Shown here: piece after piece, positions 19,702-29,211 of the stretch
How positions within the stretch are numbered: position 1 is the stretch's first letter
How the letters are laid out: each line of letters starts with the position of its first letter
Assembly (NCBI RefSeq): GCF_002091675.1
Contig: NZ_BDAE01000010.1
Coordinates: 91,203 to 155,202 of the forward strand
Source: Pseudomonas luteola NBRC 103146
Lineage (GTDB): Bacteria > Pseudomonadota > Gammaproteobacteria > Pseudomonadales > Pseudomonadaceae
Length of the DNA stretch: 64,000 nt
Direction of reading: 5' to 3'
Made by a program: the position numbers and the translations under genes
The notes under the pieces: generated by a model
The model's database searches: none
The model's input: only the letters and a program-made list of their open reading frames with translations
What the model was told of the DNA's origin: nothing

Positions 19702-21929
19702 CTCAAGCCGTAGCACCCCAGAACCACCAACCAGACTACGCCCAGCTATCTGCTCCAGAGGCGGACGCGCTGGCTCGCGGAGAACATGGCAACCCGTTTG
19801 CCATCTTGGGGCCTCACCCGGATGGTACCGGGTTTCTGGTTCGTGCCTTTTTACCCAATGCGCTGGGTGTCGAGCTGGTCGAGCGTGAGAGCGGTCGCCA
19901 CTTGGCCCATATGGAAGCCGGGCAGATTCCCGGGCTGTTTTATGCCCGCCTGGACTATCAGGCAACGTATTTCTTCAGGATCCGCTGGCCCAGTGGCGTA
20001 CAGGAGACAGAAGACCCTTACAGCTTTGGTACGCTGTTGGGCGATGTCGATATCTACCTAATCAATGAGGGTAAGCATCGTCAGCTGGGCCAATGCCTGG
20101 GTGCTCAAGCGATGACGATCGATGGTGTTCAGGGTGTACGCTTTGCTGTGTGGGCACCCAATGCACGTCGGGTTTCCGTAGTGGGTAACTTCAACACCTG
20201 GGACGGTCGCCGTCACCCAATGCGCCTACGGCACGGGGCAGGGGTATGGGAATTGTTTATCCCCCGTATCAAGCCGGGTGACTCATACAAGTACGAAATC
20301 CTTGGCCAGCATGGGTTATTGCCCCTAAAAGCTGACCCAGTCGCCTTGGCAACGGAGCTACCCCCGTGCACCGCCTCGGTAGTGGCTGATCCGGCTCCGT
20401 TCGAATGGCATGATGATGATTGGATGGCGCAGCGCAAGGAGCGCCAGTCTGTTCATGCGCCGTTCTCGGTATATGAGCTGCACTCTACCTCGTGGCGTCG
20501 TGACGGTGGCGACGATGGTCGTATCTTGAATTGGCGGGAGCTAGCTGAACAGCTGATTCCCTATATTCAGGAGATGGGCTTTACCCATATCGAGCTATTG
20601 CCTGTGATGGAGCACCCGTTCAGTGGATCATGGGGCTATCAGCCACTGTCGCAGTTCGCTCCAACCTCTCGTCATGGCACGCCGGCTGATTTCGCCGCCT
20701 TCGTAGATGCCTGCCATCAGGCGCACATCGGTGTGATTCTCGACTGGGTGCCTGCGCATTTCCCGACGGATCCCCATGGACTGGCGCGTTTCGACGGTAC
20801 AGCACTCTATGAGTACGAGCATCCTTTCGAAGGTTTCCATCAGGATTGGAACACTTACATCTATAACCTTGGGCGCAATGAAGTACACGGATTCATGCTG
20901 TCGTCTGCGCTGCATTGGCTCAAGCATTTCCATATAGACGGCCTGCGTGTGGATGCGGTCGCATCCATGCTGTACCGCGATTATTCCCGCAAGCAGGGCG
21001 AGTGGATTCCCAATAAATATGGCGGCCGCGAGAACCTCGAGACAATCGATTTTCTCCGCCATTTGAACGATGTGGTGCATGAAGAAGCGCCCGGTGCGTT
21101 GATGATTGCAGAGGAGTCCACCGCATGGCCTGGTGTCAGCAAGCCTACCTCCGAGGGCGGTCTTGGGTTCTCCTACAAGTGGAACATGGGCTGGATGCAT
21201 GACACGCTTCATTACATCGAGCGTGATCCGATCTACCGCCGTTACGACCATCACAACATGACCTTCGGTATGGTATACGCCTATTCCGAGCGTTTTGTTC
21301 TTCCCATTTCCCATGATGAAGTCGTGCATGGCAAAGGGTCTTTGCTGAACAAGATGCCCGGTGACAATTGGCAGAAGTTTGCCAACCTGCGTGCGTACCT
21401 GTCCTTTATGTGGACGCATCCGGGCAAGAAGCTCCTGTTCATGGGGTCCGAGATCGGTCAATGGCGTGAATGGAGCCACGACCGCGAACTGGACTGGTTC
21501 CTGCTGCAGCATCAGAACCACCAGGGTGTACAAAAGCTGGTAGCGGATCTGAACCGGTTATACCGGGCAGAGCCCATGCTGCACGAGCATGACTGCGAAC
21601 CGGAAGGTTTCCAGTGGCTGGTAGGTGATGATTCTGCCAACAGCGTATTTGCCTGGCTGCGTTTCGACTCACAGAAGCGGCCCCTGCTGGTTGTTGGAAA
21701 CTTCACGCCCGTTCCCCGTAGCGATTATCGGATAGGCGTTCCCGAAGGGGGGCAATGGCTGGAGCTCTTCAATAGCGACAGCGATATTTATGGTGGGAGT
21801 GGGTTCGGCAATAGCGGTGCCGTCATGGCCGACGAAACCTCCAGCCATGGCCAGCCAGCCTCTTTGAATCTGAAGTTGCCGCCATTGGGCGTTGTTATCC
21901 TGAGACCTGGCACCCGGCCCGAGCATTGA
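19698..21929 (+). CDS. glgB: 1,4-alpha-glucan branching enzyme GlgB
   Basis: GlgB (GH13_9) introduces alpha-1,6 branches into the glucan built by GlgE. At 743 aa it has an N-terminal N1/CBM48 region ([18 protein letters not shown]), the central barrel and a C-terminal all-beta domain. Catalytic residues are Asp419 ([12 protein letters not shown]) and Glu472 (MIAEEST), with the stabilising Asp in [13 protein letters not shown]. The numbering is offset by 14 from the E. coli enzyme (405/458). The ATGA overlap with treS-mak shows coupling. It closes the operon and is followed by a hairpin terminator. Confidence 0.95.
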   Translation: MTQAVAPQNHQPDYAQLSAPEADALARGEHGNPFAILGPHPDGTGFLVRAFLPNALGVELVERESGRHLAHMEAGQIPGLFYARLDYQATYFFRIRWPSGVQETEDPYSFGTLLGDVDIYLINEGKHRQLGQCLGAQAMTIDGVQGVRFAVWAPNARRVSVVGNFNTWDGRRHPMRLRHGAGVWELFIPRIKPGDSYKYEILGQHGLLPLKADPVALATELPPCTASVVADPAPFEWHDDDWMAQRKERQSVHAPFSVYELHSTSWRRDGGDDGRILNWRELAEQLIPYIQEMGFTHIELLPVMEHPFSGSWGYQPLSQFAPTSRHGTPADFAAFVDACHQAHIGVILDWVPAHFPTDPHGLARFDGTALYEYEHPFEGFHQDWNTYIYNLGRNEVHGFMLSSALHWLKHFHIDGLRVDAVASMLYRDYSRKQGEWIPNKYGGRENLETIDFLRHLNDVVHEEAPGALMIAEESTAWPGVSKPTSEGGLGFSYKWNMGWMHDTLHYIERDPIYRRYDHHNMTFGMVYAYSERFVLPISHDEVVHGKGSLLNKMPGDNWQKFANLRAYLSFMWTHPGKKLLFMGSEIGQWREWSHDRELDWFLLQHQNHQGVQKLVADLNRLYRAEPMLHEHDCEPEGFQWLVGDDSANSVFAWLRFDSQKRPLLVVGNFTPVPRSDYRIGVPEGGQWLELFNSDSDIYGGSGFGNSGAVMADETSSHGQPASLNLKLPPLGVVILRPGTRPEH

Positions 21930-21944
21930 TCGGGAGACAGCAAA

Positions 21945-21986
21945 AGAAAACGGCGCTTAACGCGCCGTTTTTCTTGCGTTTTTTGA
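21945..21986 (+). terminator. Rho-independent terminator after glgB
   Basis: AACGGCGC (21949-21956) and GCGCCGTT (21962-21969) form an 8-bp stem with a 5-nt loop. It is followed by TTTCTTGCGTTTTTT and preceded by an A-rich run, about 20 nt after the glgB stop. Confidence 0.85.
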
Positions 21987-22056
21987 CTGGTGAAAGAGGC
22001 TGATATTTTACTGCTGTCGGGGTTGTTAAGCGGCTGTTTGCATCATTCACGTTTTA

Positions 22057-22085
22057 TTGACACGCTATGGGTTCTACTAATGCAG
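22057..22085 (+). promoter_or_regulatory. Possible sigma-70 promoter of the PL7 gene
   Basis: A perfect TTGACA (22057-22062) occurs 67 nt before the gene. The -10 is poor: TAATGC at 15-nt spacing is the best choice. With the glgB terminator upstream, the gene needs its own promoter somewhere in this 200-bp gap. Confidence 0.3.
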
Positions 22086-22129
22086 TAGCACCGGGTCAGG
22101 GTCTTTATAGGTAATCAGGGAGGACTCAC

Positions 22130-22855
22130 ATGGTAGATCTGGCAGAGTGGAATCTGACAATTCCCGAGCCATCCAGTCCTGTCGTTATTGAGACCAACGT
22201 ACTCAATCGCAACTACCGCAGTGATTACTTTTATCGTACTCCCGATGGTAGCGTGACCCTCTGGGCTCCCGTAACAGGACGTTATACGCCGGAACTCAAC
22301 TATCCCAGTACTGAGCTTCGGGAAACGCGCCCGGATGGCAGTGAATACAATTGGAAATACGAAGACTCCGTCAGCCTGATGCAGGCTGACCTGCGCGTTA
22401 ATCAAGTGCCTTCCAGTGGCAAGATGATTATCGGACAGATCCGTACGGTGGGAGATAGTCAGGGTACACCAGACTCAGCATTGATCAGCCTGCGTTATCG
22501 TCTGGACCCTACCATGGAGGGGAAAACGCCTGTCACTGGACAGGTTGAGGCCTTGATTCGTACCAAGCCGGACACCCTCAAGATTCCGCCACAAATTCTG
22601 CTACGCAATATTCCATTGGACGGTCCGTTCAGTTATGAATTGCGCTTGAGTCGGACCGGCGTGCTGAGCGTAAGGCTTTTTACACATGGGCGCGGAAACG
22701 GGGAGCTGTCTGTACAGTTGGATCAGCGCTGGGCAAGTTACCACCTTTACTTTAAGGCGGGCGCTTATGTGGAGGACAAGGAGGGACCTTCTACCGAAGG
22801 GGGTAAGGTGACCTTCAACCGATTGGTCACCATGCATCAACCCAACAACCGATAA
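22130..22855 (+). CDS. PL7 polysaccharide-lyase-like protein with altered active site
   Basis: This 241-aa protein has the beta-jelly-roll layout of polysaccharide lyase family 7 (alginate lyase): it opens with DLAEWNLTIP and ends with YHLYFKAGAYVED, close to the family motif YFKAGxYxQ. No signal peptide is visible, so it would be cytoplasmic. By eye, two catalytic positions differ from active PL7 enzymes. The usual YPRSELRE reads YPSTELRE (first Arg lost), and the usual QIH reads GQIR (His replaced by Arg). The catalytic Tyr is kept. It may therefore be inactive, a binder, or a lyase for another uronate polymer. GGGAGG before ATG 22130 supports the start. It sits alone between the GlgE operon and the ybhN end. 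Confidence 0.78.
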   Translation: MVDLAEWNLTIPEPSSPVVIETNVLNRNYRSDYFYRTPDGSVTLWAPVTGRYTPELNYPSTELRETRPDGSEYNWKYEDSVSLMQADLRVNQVPSSGKMIIGQIRTVGDSQGTPDSALISLRYRLDPTMEGKTPVTGQVEALIRTKPDTLKIPPQILLRNIPLDGPFSYELRLSRTGVLSVRLFTHGRGNGELSVQLDQRWASYHLYFKAGAYVEDKEGPSTEGGKVTFNRLVTMHQPNNR

Positions 22856-22860
22856 GGACT

Positions 22861-22881
22861 CGGCAGCCCGTCAGGCTGCCG
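22861..22881. terminator. Stem-loop between converging PL7 gene and ybhN
   Basis: CGGCAGCC (22861-22868) and GGCTGCCG (22874-22881) form a perfect 8-bp stem with a 5-nt loop. It overlaps the ybhN stop codon and lies 5 nt after the PL7 stop. There is no T tract on either strand, so its strength as a terminator is uncertain; it may work weakly in both directions. Confidence 0.45.
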
Positions 22882-23932
22882 GACCTTTGGCCTGTGCCTG
22901 TGCCTGTGCCTGTGCCTGTTCGTCCTGTTTTTCCATCTTGGCCTCGTTTCGCGCCCGGATTTTCTTGGCACGGCTTTCCATGAAGAAATACACAACGATG
23001 GCAATCAGCAGCGGAGCGATGAAATAGATGGCTCGATAGGCAAGCAGTGCCGCGATGATGTACGACTGATCTAGCTCATGGCCCATGAAGGCTACGAATA
23101 CTGCTTCCAACACTCCGATGCCCGCAGGAATATGCGTGATGACACCGGCAAAACTGCTGATCAGGAGAACGCCCAGCACAAACACATAATCCATCTTCTG
23201 TCCGAGCAGCACATAGATAATGGCACCCATTGCCATCCAGTTGATGGACGACACCACAAGCTGAATACAGGCCATACGCAGGGAAGGTAAATTAAGGTTT
23301 TGCCCTTTGATGGTCCATGAGCGACGCTTGGAAAACTGGCAGAACAGCAGGTAGACGGCAATAAAGGTGACGAGGCCGATGCCTATCATCCGTAGCGTCA
23401 TATTGCCGATGTACCAGTGCGGCGGAATCTTCACCAGCCCTGCTGTAAAGATAATCCCTGCCAGCAGGATGTAGCCCAGCCAGTTAGTCGCCAGGCTTAG
23501 GCTGAAGATACGGGTAATGGTGCCGCTTTCCAGACCCAGGCGAGAATAAAGTCTGTACCGCAAGCCAATGCCGCCTACCCATGTGCTGAGCGTAAGAGTA
23601 AAGGCATAACAGATAAACGACACGATCATCACCTGCCGTTTGCCCAGCTTGTGCCTGCAGTAGGCTCGCCCGATCAGGTCATAAAAGCCATACATGATAT
23701 AACTGACCACAACCAGGCCCACGGCCATGAGGATAGCGGTCCAGCCATACTGGCGAATGGAATGCCATACCTGCACCCAGTTCACCTGCCGGGCATACAT
23801 CACGAGCAGAACAGTAACGGCAATGAAAAAAGCGTAGGTCAGAAGCCTCTTGGCGATAGGCCACACTTTACCTTTGGGAGAAGGTTTTGACTTCACGGAG
23901 GCATCCTGAGAGTGCCTTAGAGTGGCGGTCAT
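22871..23932 (-). CDS. ybhN: YbhN/UPF0104 family inner-membrane protein (lysylphosphatidylglycerol-synthase-like TM domain)
   Basis: This 353-aa integral membrane protein has about eight hydrophobic segments, beginning at AKRLLTYAFFIAVTVLLVMY and ending before a charged, Gln/Ala-repeat cytoplasmic tail. It belongs to the UPF0104 family, related to the membrane domain of lysylphosphatidylglycerol synthases but lacking the synthase domain. Its order behind ybhP and clsB is the same as in the E. coli ybhP-clsB-ybhN operon. The start overlaps the clsB stop by 4 nt. Function is not established; a lipid-related role is inferred from clsB. Confidence 0.85.
   Translation of the reverse strand: MTATLRHSQDASVKSKPSPKGKVWPIAKRLLTYAFFIAVTVLLVMYARQVNWVQVWHSIRQYGWTAILMAVGLVVVSYIMYGFYDLIGRAYCRHKLGKRQVMIVSFICYAFTLTLSTWVGGIGLRYRLYSRLGLESGTITRIFSLSLATNWLGYILLAGIIFTAGLVKIPPHWYIGNMTLRMIGIGLVTFIAVYLLFCQFSKRRSWTIKGQNLNLPSLRMACIQLVVSSINWMAMGAIIYVLLGQKMDYVFVLGVLLISSFAGVITHIPAGIGVLEAVFVAFMGHELDQSYIIAALLAYRAIYFIAPLLIAIVVYFFMESRAKKIRARNEAKMEKQDEQAQAQAQAQAKGPAA
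22891..22919 (-). repeat. Hexanucleotide tandem repeat in the ybhN 3' end
   Basis: CCTGTG is repeated nearly five times. On the coding strand it encodes an alternating Gln-Ala tail near the YbhN C-terminus. The unit is a multiple of three, so copy-number change alters tail length and not the frame. Confidence 0.85.
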
Positions 23933-25173
23933 GTATGAGTCCTCGCACGTTCCGGATCTGCTATATCGGATCGTTCAAGATGCGATTGAGCGGGCGGTTC
24001 GACCAACGCTATTTTAGGGGTGTGTGCCGGTAACCAGCCTACCCAGGCAGGGAAGTGCCGAAGGAAGTGAAACACCAGCATGGTTTTGGCCAGGTGCCAG
24101 ATGGTCTTGCGCGGCACCTTGGTCATGTCCACATGCTGACAATGCTGAGCCATGAGTTGTTCGAGCCGACCACGCAAGACCTGATTAAAGGCTCGGTCAT
24201 GGAAGATGAGATTGGATTCGAGGTTAAGAGAAAGACTTAAAGGGTCCAGGTTGCTGGAGCCTACCGTAGCCCAGTAATCGTCCATCAACGCCACCTTGCC
24301 ATGCAGAGGGCGGCGGCAATATTCGTAGACTTCGACGCCCTCAGGTACAAGGTAGTTGTAAAGCATCCGTGCACCGACCTTCACGATCGGCATATCCGGT
24401 TCGCCCTGGACGATCAGTCTGACCTTCACGCCACGCCGAGCCGCGTCTCGCAGTTCACGCAACAGGCGGTAACCGGGAAAGAAATAGGCATTGGCAATGA
24501 TGATTTCACGCTTGGCGCTTCGCATCATCTCGATATAGTGCTGCTCGATATCCGTACGATGCTCTTCGTTGTCTCGGTAGACGAACAGTGCCTGTGCATC
24601 ACCGGGGAAGTCGTTGCGAGCAGGCTCATTGCGTCGTCGACCCCACCAGCGACTAGGCTCTTCGCTGTTGCCCAGTGCCTCAAGGCTAAAGCGATGAATA
24701 TCGGCTACGATAGGGCCTTCGACTTCTACTGCGTAGTCCTGCTTGGCCGTAGGACCAAAATCACCCAGATGATCAGCAGAAAAATTGATGCCTCCAACAA
24801 AGGCGATCTCAGCATCAATGACAACGATCTTGCGATGAAGACGGCGGAAGAGGTTGGTCCTACGCCCCATGAAGAGGGGGCGCGGATCGTAGAAGCGGAA
24901 GCGAACACCGGCAAGCACGAGTTTATCAAGGAAGTCCTTGGTCAATTCCGCCGAACCGTAGCCATCCACCGTGACCTCAACGCGTACGCCACGCCGGGCT
25001 GCTTCTATCAGTACACGGTGTAGCTCATTGCCTACCTTGTCTTCAAACAGAATGAACGTTTCCAGCAGGATTTCCCGCTTGGCCCGGGAGATAGCTTCAA
25101 ATACCCGAGGAAAGTATTCTTCGCCGTTCTCCAGAAGCTGGATTCGATTGCCGTCTCGCCATTGCGGACTCAT
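23929..25173 (-). CDS. clsB: Cardiolipin synthase B
   Basis: This is a phospholipase-D superfamily enzyme (414 aa) that makes cardiolipin at the inner membrane; the E. coli ClsB also joins phosphatidylglycerol and glycerol. Two HKD-type motifs are present: [18 protein letters not shown] in the first half and [18 protein letters not shown] in the second. There is no N-terminal membrane anchor, unlike ClsA. ATG 25173 was chosen because it overlaps the ybhP stop (ATGA) and gives the usual N-terminus; the frame extends 16 residues upstream without support. It is coupled by 4-nt overlaps to ybhP before it and ybhN after it. Confidence 0.92.
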   Translation of the reverse strand: MSPQWRDGNRIQLLENGEEYFPRVFEAISRAKREILLETFILFEDKVGNELHRVLIEAARRGVRVEVTVDGYGSAELTKDFLDKLVLAGVRFRFYDPRPLFMGRRTNLFRRLHRKIVVIDAEIAFVGGINFSADHLGDFGPTAKQDYAVEVEGPIVADIHRFSLEALGNSEEPSRWWGRRRNEPARNDFPGDAQALFVYRDNEEHRTDIEQHYIEMMRSAKREIIIANAYFFPGYRLLRELRDAARRGVKVRLIVQGEPDMPIVKVGARMLYNYLVPEGVEVYEYCRRPLHGKVALMDDYWATVGSSNLDPLSLSLNLESNLIFHDRAFNQVLRGRLEQLMAQHCQHVDMTKVPRKTIWHLAKTMLVFHFLRHFPAWVGWLPAHTPKIALVEPPAQSHLERSDIADPERARTHT

Positions 25174-25931
25174 ACACACAACTCCACAGCCAGCGGGGCA
25201 TGATCGGACAGGTGAGACCAAGGGCGGTTGGATAAGACTTCAGGGGTACGCACCGTGAGGTTGCGTGTGTAGATCCGGTCCAATCGCAACATAGGCATAC
25301 GCGCTGGGAATGTCTTGGCGTGTTGCCCGTTGGCGTTCAGAAACGCTTCCTCAAGTCCTGCGCCCGCCTTGAGCACATCGCTGGCTCGTTGGCGCCAATC
25401 GTTGAAGTCACCTGCAACAACCAGCGGCGCATCTTCCGGCAGATTTTCAATGAGCTTGCACATCAGTTTCAGCTGTTGCAGACGGTGGTTCTCTCTGAGC
25501 CCCAAATGACAACAGATCGCGTGGATATCAAAGTCATGATCCGGAACGCGCAACACACAATGCAGTAAGCCGCGCTTTTCCGGGCCGGTAATGGACACGT
25601 CAAGGTTCTGGTACGTCACGATCGGAAACTTGGATAGTACGGCGTTGCCATGGTGGCCATCCGGGTAGACCGCATTTCGCCCGTAGGCGAAATCGGTCCA
25701 CATGGAATCAGCCAGAAACTCATACTGCGGCGCCGCTGGCCAGTTCTCGAAGCGCAACGGGTGCTTCTCGTGCGTACCTAACACTTCTTGCAGAAACACG
25801 AGATCAGCCGATGTCGTGCGCACCGCATCACGCAGCTCCGGCAAGATGAACTTGCGGTTGAAGGACGTAAAGCCCTTGTGCGTGTTGATAGTGAGGATCT
25901 TGAACGAGAAACCCTTTGTTGCGTTCGTCAT
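25170..25931 (-). CDS. ybhP: Endonuclease/exonuclease/phosphatase family protein YbhP
   Basis: This 253-aa cytoplasmic protein has the EEP (DNase I-like) fold. Visible active-site pieces are LTINTHKG near the N-terminus, FLQEVLG (metal-binding Glu), [17 protein letters not shown] and the terminal SDHAPL. It corresponds to E. coli YbhP, always found next to clsB and ybhN, where it may act on a phosphodiester or phospholipid substrate; the true substrate is unknown. The start overlaps the glgX stop and its own stop overlaps the clsB start, so it is translated as part of a glgX-ybhP-clsB-ybhN unit. Confidence 0.88.
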   Translation of the reverse strand: MTNATKGFSFKILTINTHKGFTSFNRKFILPELRDAVRTTSADLVFLQEVLGTHEKHPLRFENWPAAPQYEFLADSMWTDFAYGRNAVYPDGHHGNAVLSKFPIVTYQNLDVSITGPEKRGLLHCVLRVPDHDFDIHAICCHLGLRENHRLQQLKLMCKLIENLPEDAPLVVAGDFNDWRQRASDVLKAGAGLEEAFLNANGQHAKTFPARMPMLRLDRIYTRNLTVRTPEVLSNRPWSHLSDHAPLAVELCV

Positions 25932-28126
25932 GCTTGACGCTTCCTCCGTTTGGTTTGCTTGGTCAATTCGAACAACAGAAATGACCGTCCTGTTACTTGA
26001 TAGACATCGCCAAACGCAAAGGTGTCGCCGGTTTCCAACAAATCAGGCTGATTGGTATCAACCTGCAAAACCCAGTGCTCACCTTGAGGCACTTCGGGCA
26101 GTGTGAAATCCACCATATCGTAATGGGCATTTACGATCATCAGAAGCGACGTATCAGAGCCGGCACGGCGAATCCCCGTAGGTTGCGCACGACCGTCAAG
26201 CAGGATGCCCATGCAGCGATTGCTGCCGTCCTGCCACTGTTCCATGCCCATTTCTTCACCGCTGGGCATTAACCAGGTGACGTCCTTGATATCCAGCGCT
26301 TCGTTGTATACGCCAGTAAAGAAGCGGCTACGACGTAGTAACGGATACTTCATGCGAAGCTCGATGAGCCGGCGCGTGAAGTCCTGAAGCTCAGCACTGC
26401 GCTCCTTGATATCCCAGTTTATCCAGCCGATTTCGCTGTCCTGGCAATAGGCGTTGTTATTGCCGCCTTGCGTCCGCGCGAACTCATCACCCGCCAACAG
26501 CATCGGTGTGCCTTGGGAGAAGAACAGGGTTGCCAGGAAGTTACGCATCTGGCGGTAGCGCAGGTCGATGATTTCCGGATCGTCCGTTTCACCTTCTACG
26601 CCACAGTTCCAGGACAGGTTATTTGAATGGCCGTCGTTATTGCCCTCGCCATTGGCTTCGTTGTGCTTGTCGTTGTAGGACACTACATCGTTGAGGGTAA
26701 AGCCGTCGTGAGCAGTGACAAAGTTGACTGACGACGCCGGCTTGCGGCCACGCTGGTTGAATTGATCACCCGAGCCGAGAACGATCTTGGCAAAGTCGCC
26801 AAGTTTGTCGTCATCGCCTTTCCAGAAGGACCGTGCCGTATCGCGGAATTTATCGTTCCACTCCATCCAGCCGGGTGGGAAATTACCCACCTGATAGCCG
26901 CCTGGACCGCAGTCCCAGGGTTCGGCAACAAGCTTGAGCTGATTGAGTACCGGATCCTGACGGCAGGCATCGAGGAAACCGCCGCCTTCGTCGAAACCAT
27001 GGGGTTCGCGGCCAAGAATGGTAGCAAGGTCAAAGCGGAAGCCATCCACACGCATCTCGGTTGCCCAATAGCGCAAGGAGTCAGTCACCATCTGCAATAC
27101 GCAAGGGTGACTCATGTTGAGTGTATTACCCGTACCGGTATCGTTGATGTAATACCGGGGATTATCCGGCATCAGACGATAATAACTGGCATTATCGATC
27201 CCCTTGAGCGAGAGGGTCGGGCCCATCTCATTGCCTTCGGCTGTATGGTTGTAGACCACGTCGAGAATGACTTCAAGGCCGGCCTTGTGCATCCGCGCGA
27301 CCATGATCTTGAACTCGCCGATGGATTGGCTGGCCATGTAGCGGGCATGAGGGGCAAAAAAGGCCAGGGTGTTATAACCCCAGAAATTACGCAGCCCTTT
27401 CTCAAGCAGATGGTTGTCATCCAGGAAGTAGTGGATGGGCATCAGCTCGACGGACGTCACACCTAGCGAACGGATGTAATCTACAACATCGCTTTCGTGG
27501 AACGCAGAGAATGTGCCGCGGGTGTTTTCCGGCACTGAAGGATGCTGCATGGTGAAACCACGGACATGGGTCTCGTAAAAGACAGTACGGTCCCACGGTA
27601 CCTTGGGCTTCTCTGTAGTACCCCAGGTAAAGGCCGGATCGATCACGCGGCAGCGAGGCATATAAGGTGCACTGTCGCGTTCATCGAACGAAAGATCACC
27701 GTCAGGATGGCCAATGGTGTAACCAAACAACGCATCGTTCCACTCAAGCTCGCCTACGATCTGCTTGGCATAGGGATCAATCAGTAGCTTGTTGTGGTTG
27801 AAGCGATGGCCTGCCTCTGGCTCATAGGGGCCGTGTACGCGATAACCGTACAACGTCCCCGGACGTGCGTCAGGCAAGTAGCCGTGCCAGATCTCATTGG
27901 TGTACTCGGGCAGCTCGATGCGCTCGATCTCTTCAAGGGTATCCTGGTCAAACAGGCAAAGCTCAACCTTGGTAGCATGAGCCGAAAACAGGGCAAAGTT
28001 GACGCCGGAGCCGTCCCAGGTGGCTCCCAGGGGATAGGGCAGTCCTTCGCGAATGCGGGATGTCGTGCGGTTGACGAAAGCGTTTTGGGTCTTCTCAGAA
28101 CTATCGCTAGGCTTGTTAGCGCTCAT
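25928..28126 (-). CDS. glgX: Glycogen debranching enzyme GlgX
   Basis: GlgX (GH13_11, isoamylase type) hydrolyses alpha-1,6 branches of glycogen, supplying linear chains to TreY and MalQ. The 732-aa protein has an N-terminal CBM48 ([18 protein letters not shown]), then a barrel with nucleophile in [13 protein letters not shown], acid/base in [14 protein letters not shown] and stabilising Asp in [17 protein letters not shown]. The stop overlaps the ybhP start by 4 nt, so it leads an operon that also makes ClsB and YbhN. In P. aeruginosa the matching region is PA2155-PA2160, known as part of a stationary-phase/osmotic-stress regulon. A possible stress-sigma promoter lies 140-170 nt upstream. 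Confidence 0.95.
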   Translation of the reverse strand: MSANKPSDSSEKTQNAFVNRTTSRIREGLPYPLGATWDGSGVNFALFSAHATKVELCLFDQDTLEEIERIELPEYTNEIWHGYLPDARPGTLYGYRVHGPYEPEAGHRFNHNKLLIDPYAKQIVGELEWNDALFGYTIGHPDGDLSFDERDSAPYMPRCRVIDPAFTWGTTEKPKVPWDRTVFYETHVRGFTMQHPSVPENTRGTFSAFHESDVVDYIRSLGVTSVELMPIHYFLDDNHLLEKGLRNFWGYNTLAFFAPHARYMASQSIGEFKIMVARMHKAGLEVILDVVYNHTAEGNEMGPTLSLKGIDNASYYRLMPDNPRYYINDTGTGNTLNMSHPCVLQMVTDSLRYWATEMRVDGFRFDLATILGREPHGFDEGGGFLDACRQDPVLNQLKLVAEPWDCGPGGYQVGNFPPGWMEWNDKFRDTARSFWKGDDDKLGDFAKIVLGSGDQFNQRGRKPASSVNFVTAHDGFTLNDVVSYNDKHNEANGEGNNDGHSNNLSWNCGVEGETDDPEIIDLRYRQMRNFLATLFFSQGTPMLLAGDEFARTQGGNNNAYCQDSEIGWINWDIKERSAELQDFTRRLIELRMKYPLLRRSRFFTGVYNEALDIKDVTWLMPSGEEMGMEQWQDGSNRCMGILLDGRAQPTGIRRAGSDTSLLMIVNAHYDMVDFTLPEVPQGEHWVLQVDTNQPDLLETGDTFAFGDVYQVTGRSFLLFELTKQTKRRKRQA

Positions 28127-28149
28127 AGTAATCGACTCAGGTCTATGTC

Positions 28150-28311
28150 TTAGAGCTCAACCAGGTGCTGCCTGTATTGAGGTAACGGTACCGGCTCTAT
28201 CTGGAGCGAGGTACTTTCAACCATCCGGTAACGTGATGTTTCCGGACCTTCTTGTACGTCATAGGTATAGAGGCTTCCGGATGCTGGCAGTTCCGAAAGG
28301 ACGTGTGTCAT
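28150..28311 (-). CDS. Possible 53-aa protein upstream of glgX
   Basis: An ORF beginning MTHVLSELPASG and ending with QYRQHLVEL stops 23 nt before glgX. The composition looks protein-like, but there is no clear ribosome site before ATG 28311, and the frame extends only to a TTG further up. The candidate glgX promoter overlaps its 5' part. I do not recognise a family; it may be the glgX leader rather than a gene. Confidence 0.3.
   Translation of the reverse strand: MTHVLSELPASGSLYTYDVQEGPETSRYRMVESTSLQIEPVPLPQYRQHLVEL
28266..28293 (-). promoter_or_regulatory. Candidate promoter for the glgX operon
   Basis: On the - strand GAACTG (28288-28293) and TCTATA (28266-28271) are separated by 16 nt. 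This resembles an AlgU-type promoter (GAACTT, 16-17 nt, TCTGA), and TCTATA could also serve as a sigma-70-like -10. Together with the element before glgE it would place both halves of the alpha-glucan pathway under envelope-stress control. The remaining sequence from 28312 to 28411 is AT-rich with no further recognised site. Confidence 0.35.
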
Positions 28312-28411
28312 GCCGGTTAGAGCGAAGCAGCGCAAGTTTCAATAAATAAATAGTTATTTTTATAAGGTTTCGTGTATAAGATTTGTAGAGTTATAAATTT
28401 CAGATTTAATT

Positions 28412-28451
28412 AAAAAGGCGGAAAAGAATGTTCATTCTTTTCCGCCTTTTT
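28412..28451 (-). terminator. Perfect 19-bp inverted-repeat terminator of the KGG gene
   Basis: Arms at 28412-28430 and 28433-28451 are exact complements around a 2-nt centre; A5 and T5 at the ends make it a terminator in both directions. On the - strand it lies 48 nt after the KGG-protein stop and insulates glgX from that transcript. Confidence 0.9.
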
Positions 28452-28498
28452 AATGGTGATCAATACAACTTAGTAACGAGTCGGAAGATCAACACCTT

Positions 28499-28651
28499 TT
28501 ATTTGGAACCGCCCTTGCGGCCGGCTTCAGCTGCACGCTCACGGTCGTTGGCAAAGTTGCCTCCGCTATTACGGCCACCTTTACGTCCGGCTTCGGCCGC
28601 TCTTTCACGATCATTGGCAAAATTACCAGGATTGTTGTTCTTGGCAGTCAT
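28499..28651 (-). CDS. KGG-motif stress protein (YciG/Con-10 family), 50 aa
   Basis: This small, very hydrophilic protein consists of two tandem copies of the general-stress KGG motif: FANDRERAAEAGRKGG occurs at residues about 11-26 and 33-48, joined by RNSGGN. The family (E. coli YciG, Neurospora Con-10, Bacillus GsiB-like) is linked to desiccation, osmotic and stationary-phase stress; YciG also affects motility. The ATG at 28651 has GAGGG about 7 nt upstream. It has its own hairpin terminator and an upstream inverted repeat, so it is a monocistronic gene. The matching P. aeruginosa region also holds a KGG gene (PA2146 by memory). Confidence 0.9.
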   Translation of the reverse strand: MTAKNNNPGNFANDRERAAEAGRKGGRNSGGNFANDRERAAEAGRKGGSK

Positions 28652-28680
28652 GAATTTACCCTCACGTTGGTTTCTGGAAA

Positions 28681-28742
28681 TAGCAGTTATTACCGCTATT
28701 AACTGCTAACCCTTCACTGTATGGGATAGCCTCATGAGGCTA
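28681..28742 (-). promoter_or_regulatory. Inverted repeats in the control region of the KGG gene
   Basis: TAGCAGTTA (28681-28689) and TAACTGCTA (28700-28708) are perfect 9-bp arms with a 10-nt spacer, 30-57 nt before the start codon. TAGCCTCATGAGGCTA at 28727-28742 is a perfect 16-bp palindrome. Each could be an operator; the first could also fold in the 5' leader of the mRNA. No known regulator consensus was recognised. Confidence 0.45.
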
Positions 28743-28883
28743 CGGTTCACCCGCTAGAGCCCACGGCTGACGAGTGGTCCAGGCCTTTTTTGGATGCTCC
28801 TCCCTTGCTTAAATGGTAGGTTGAGAGCATTACCTGCAAATAGATGGCGCATGGTAAGACCTATTCATTTAAGCCTTAACTGA

Positions 28884-29051
28884 TTAATTAAAATCCGCCG
28901 TGTGTGGATTGGCATTTAGTTGGCAGCAATTAGGCTCGGAAGTTAACCAGCCGTCTAGATCGCGTGGTTCAAACTCAATGCAGCTAGGCATCTTGGCAGG
29001 ATTGTCACTTACGATCGGGTCAGGTTGAGGAACTTCAGGACGGTGTGCCAT
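28884..29051 (-). CDS. Possible 55-aa hypothetical protein
   Basis: The ORF runs MAHRPEVPQPDPIVSD to HTADFN and is Pro/Asp-rich, without membrane segments or a known domain. An in-frame ATG 15 nt upstream (29066) is an alternative start. Neither has a strong ribosome site. It lies between the KGG gene and the terminator of the DUF2934 gene, a region of small stress genes in Pseudomonas. It would need its own promoter in the AT-rich 29067-29211 stretch, where nothing else is seen. Confidence 0.35.
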   Translation of the reverse strand: MAHRPEVPQPDPIVSDNPAKMPSCIEFEPRDLDGWLTSEPNCCQLNANPHTADFN

Positions 29052-29211
29052 GGCATCAATTCTCATAGGATTAAATTTATACCCGAACACCTTGAATCGA
29101 GTGCTGGAATTGATACGCAGAGGGAAGGCTAGTTCCAGCCTTTTATCGGCCGTTGATAGTATCCGGATAAAAGGTATATGGCCTTTTGATATATAAGCAG
29201 AGCCACATATC

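Noticed and set aside
28428..28709. Rightward 93-aa frame across the KGG gene
   Set aside because: It is the antisense shadow of the KGG repeats, seen from its own repeated Arg/Ser-rich sequence.
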